Assembly: GCA_025642065.1 (NCBI GenBank)
Contig: JAODUP010000859.1
Coordinates: forward strand, 1-64,000
Source of the DNA: Paralvinella palmiformis
Taxonomy: Eukaryota > Annelida > Polychaeta > Terebellida > Alvinellidae
Direction of reading: 5' to 3'
DNA length: 64,000 nucleotides
Part shown: piece after piece, positions 61,891 through 64,000 of the stretch
How the letters are laid out: each line of letters begins with the position of its first letter
How positions within the stretch are numbered: the stretch's first letter is position 1
Notes under the pieces: model-generated
What the model saw: the letters and a program-made list of their open reading frames with translations, nothing else
The model's database searches: none
Told to the model about the DNA's origin: nothing
Program-made: the position numbers and the translations under genes

Positions 61891-63194
61891 GAACATTTCA
61901 AATATTATAACACGTCCCGAGATGAAACATAAAAAAGACCTATCCTACCTAACTACGTCAGTTTCGTGTGTCAATGGTATTATACCATTACGATGGCGGC
62001 TCCTACCTAGACCGTTGCTGACCACGTCCAATGGCAATCAATGATTCAATCGGTTCTTAAACTATTACTAAAGACAAACACCTGCTAGCTAGATAGCCAT
62101 CACAATTAATAGGAATAAGTGCAAGCCGAGCTTAGGACAAGCCAATTATTAACACCCGGAATATGTCTACCTCATTATTGTTCCGGTAAGCCACACACAG
62201 TAGATTAAATCTACAGGTAACCACAAATCTCTAATATTAACAACAACAACGAGAACAACTTACAGTACTGAAGCCGACCTATCCCGTGACTGAATCAAAA
62301 AATGCTTAATTCATTTATAACGTGACGGGGCAACGCCGTTGAGAATTCAGATATTCAGAGTGCAGCCTTTTATTATGGGATGAAACATCCAACAGGAAAA
62401 GGTAATGCTGGGTTTCAAACCCACAGCCTCGGGGTTTCCAGTTTTAATCATTCTACCAAGTTGGTAGTATTAACCAGACGACGGAACATCTATATTATAA
62501 TTAACAGACTTACTTCAAGCAGTATATGCCGATTAAAAATAACGGCAAAACCTGTCACAGCAACCACCTGTTTTGGACATAAAATTAAATATAAACCTCC
62601 AATTTTCTTAGAGTTATGATTATAATGAACAAAATCTACCATACAAATATATCTTTGTTAGTGGACTATGTATGGTAGGTAGTCTGTTCAGATTTAACTG
62701 AGTAAGCTGTCATTAATGTATGGTTAGGATGAGATACATGACACGCGCTCGCACACGCACACACGCAAACGCATTCCAACATAAGTACTTACGCTCTAAC
62801 TTCATCAATCAAGGCCACAATTTATAATCTTATTTCTATCTTATCTAACTGTTAAACCTTATCAGCCATCAAAATACTTGGGCTACTTAAAGATGTATAC
62901 TAACTATCCAGCGGCTTTAAAGCCTCTTGTAGACACCCACCATAACATTACATACAAGTCACTGAATATGAGCTATACCATATAGGCACATATATCCTAA
63001 AATAAGTGTTACCGAAGACACGCATATATATATATATATATGTGTGTGTATGTATGTGTATTGCACTAATATTGTGTTTCTCTTTCTCTCTGTGTGTGTG
63101 TGTGTCCATATTAGCTGTGATACCAAGTTCAACTCTGTGTCTATAGCAATATGATACAGGGTGTTACATGATAATGTACAATGTACCGTTGATA

Positions 63195-63500
63195 CCTGGG
63201 TATAGTGGGTTAGTCTGTTCTGCTGGGGCAGTGTGTCGGGATGGGTCAGTGTGTTGTGGTCGGTCAGCATTGTTTCGTGGGTCAGTTGAGGCCTGGTGAA
63301 TCAATGTGTTATGGTGGGTCAGTGTGTTGTGGTGGGTCAGTTTCGTTTTATAAGTCAATGTGGTTTGGTGAGTCAGAGTGGCATGGTAGGTTAGTGAGTT
63401 GTGGTGAGTTAGTGTGGTCTTCTAGATTACTGTGGTCTGGTGCATCAGTCTGGTATGTTTTGGTCTGGTGGCATAGCAGGTTAGTGCGGTAGAGTGGGTC
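63195..63500. repeat. Degenerate G/T-rich minisatellite
   Basis: Units of about 18-20 bases with GGTCAGTGTGTTGTGGT as the clearest form. They decay rightwards, and similar GTGGGT/GTCAGT words persist to about 63,800. Confidence 0.8.
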
Positions 63501-64000
63501 AATGCTGTTAAAAGTAGTAGGTTTGGGTGAGAACCTGGGTTAAGGTACGGTATGGCGGTTCAGTGTGTTAGTCATGGTGGGTGAATCAGTTTTCGGTATG
63601 GTTGGATTAAGTTATTTGGAATGCGTGTATTAAGATGAGAGAGTTGTTAGTTTGAGTGGGTGTATTGGGCTGGGTGAGTCTATCATTCTGGGTACGGTTT
63701 AGTTGCCAGTCTCAGTAACTGTTACAACATTCTAGGATTTGTCAGTGTGTGTATTGGTGTGGCAGTATGTGTGTTGGTGGGTCACCGTGGGCAACAGTCC
63801 ATGTCAGTGAGGGTGTGCGTACGTGCGTGTGAGTGTGTCACTGCATGGATCAGGCTGAGCCAGTTTACAGTGTCCACATGGAAAAACGTCAGTCAAAATG
63901 GCTGGCTACAGCATATCCCTGTAATTAGTTCACACGACAATAACCCATCAGCTTAAATCCAGGTTTTTTACTTTATCTATCACGGTGCTAGCACATCTCT

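Larger units (their letters stand above)
46017..64000. other. Region upstream of the first coding exon, no supported gene
   Basis: About 18 kb with SINEs, minisatellites, microsatellites and a possible decayed transposon. Open frames are short and mostly encoded by simple repeats. It may include untranslated first exons and the main promoter of the synaptotagmin-like gene, but none could be placed from sequence alone. Confidence 0.6.

Noticed and set aside
61981..62010. ATGGCGGCTCC start-like sequence, possible gene start
   Set aside because: The frame stops after five codons with no donor consensus supporting an exon.

Overview
The window is metazoan nuclear DNA: AT-rich, intron-rich, and dense in CA/TA/GA microsatellites, tRNA-derived SINEs, a jockey-superfamily LINE and a Penelope-like element. 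Base composition, repeat style and the recognisable gene suggest a marine lophotrochozoan, most likely a mollusc. That placement is inference, because no marker gene is present.

One protein-coding gene can be supported. It lies on the minus strand and is a synaptotagmin-like protein (Slp/SYTL family; arthropod counterpart bitesize). From the 5' end, exons lie at 46016-45907 (N-terminal Rab-binding helix), 44318-44106 (FYVE-like zinc finger), 42848-42709 (second Rab-binding segment), 12718-11597 (basic Ser/Arg/Pro-rich linker) and 5948 to at least 2785 (very long acidic linker). All junction phases agree (2, 2, 1, 1). No C2 domain was found, so the membrane-binding half must lie to the left of base 1. 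Any untranslated 5' exons would lie above 46016.

Two features of this gene stand out. First, a separate 61-nt coding exon at 38751-38691, inside the ~30-kb third intron, has its own ATG, an in-frame upstream stop, a phase-1 donor that fits the linker exon, and a TATA box with a CCAAT motif just upstream. It predicts an isoform with no Rab-binding domain. Second, a 12-nt in-frame microexon candidate (45441-45430) sits between the helix and zinc-finger exons.

Layout. 34-919 and 16397-17294 are near-identical direct repeats flanking both linker exons. 1893-2785 is coding-like linker sequence broken by frame changes and stops. 14190-16154 is a 5'-truncated LINE (plus strand). 24939-25670 is a ~50-bp minisatellite. 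28530-31130 is a Penelope-like element (minus strand) with an RT and a GIY-YIG-like domain. 38.69-39.5 kb is the internal promoter and first exon. 42.7-46.0 kb holds the Rab-binding exons. 46-64 kb has no supported gene but contains SINEs, minisatellites and a possible decayed DNA transposon (56.75-58.6 kb). Two tRNA-derived SINE families recur throughout.
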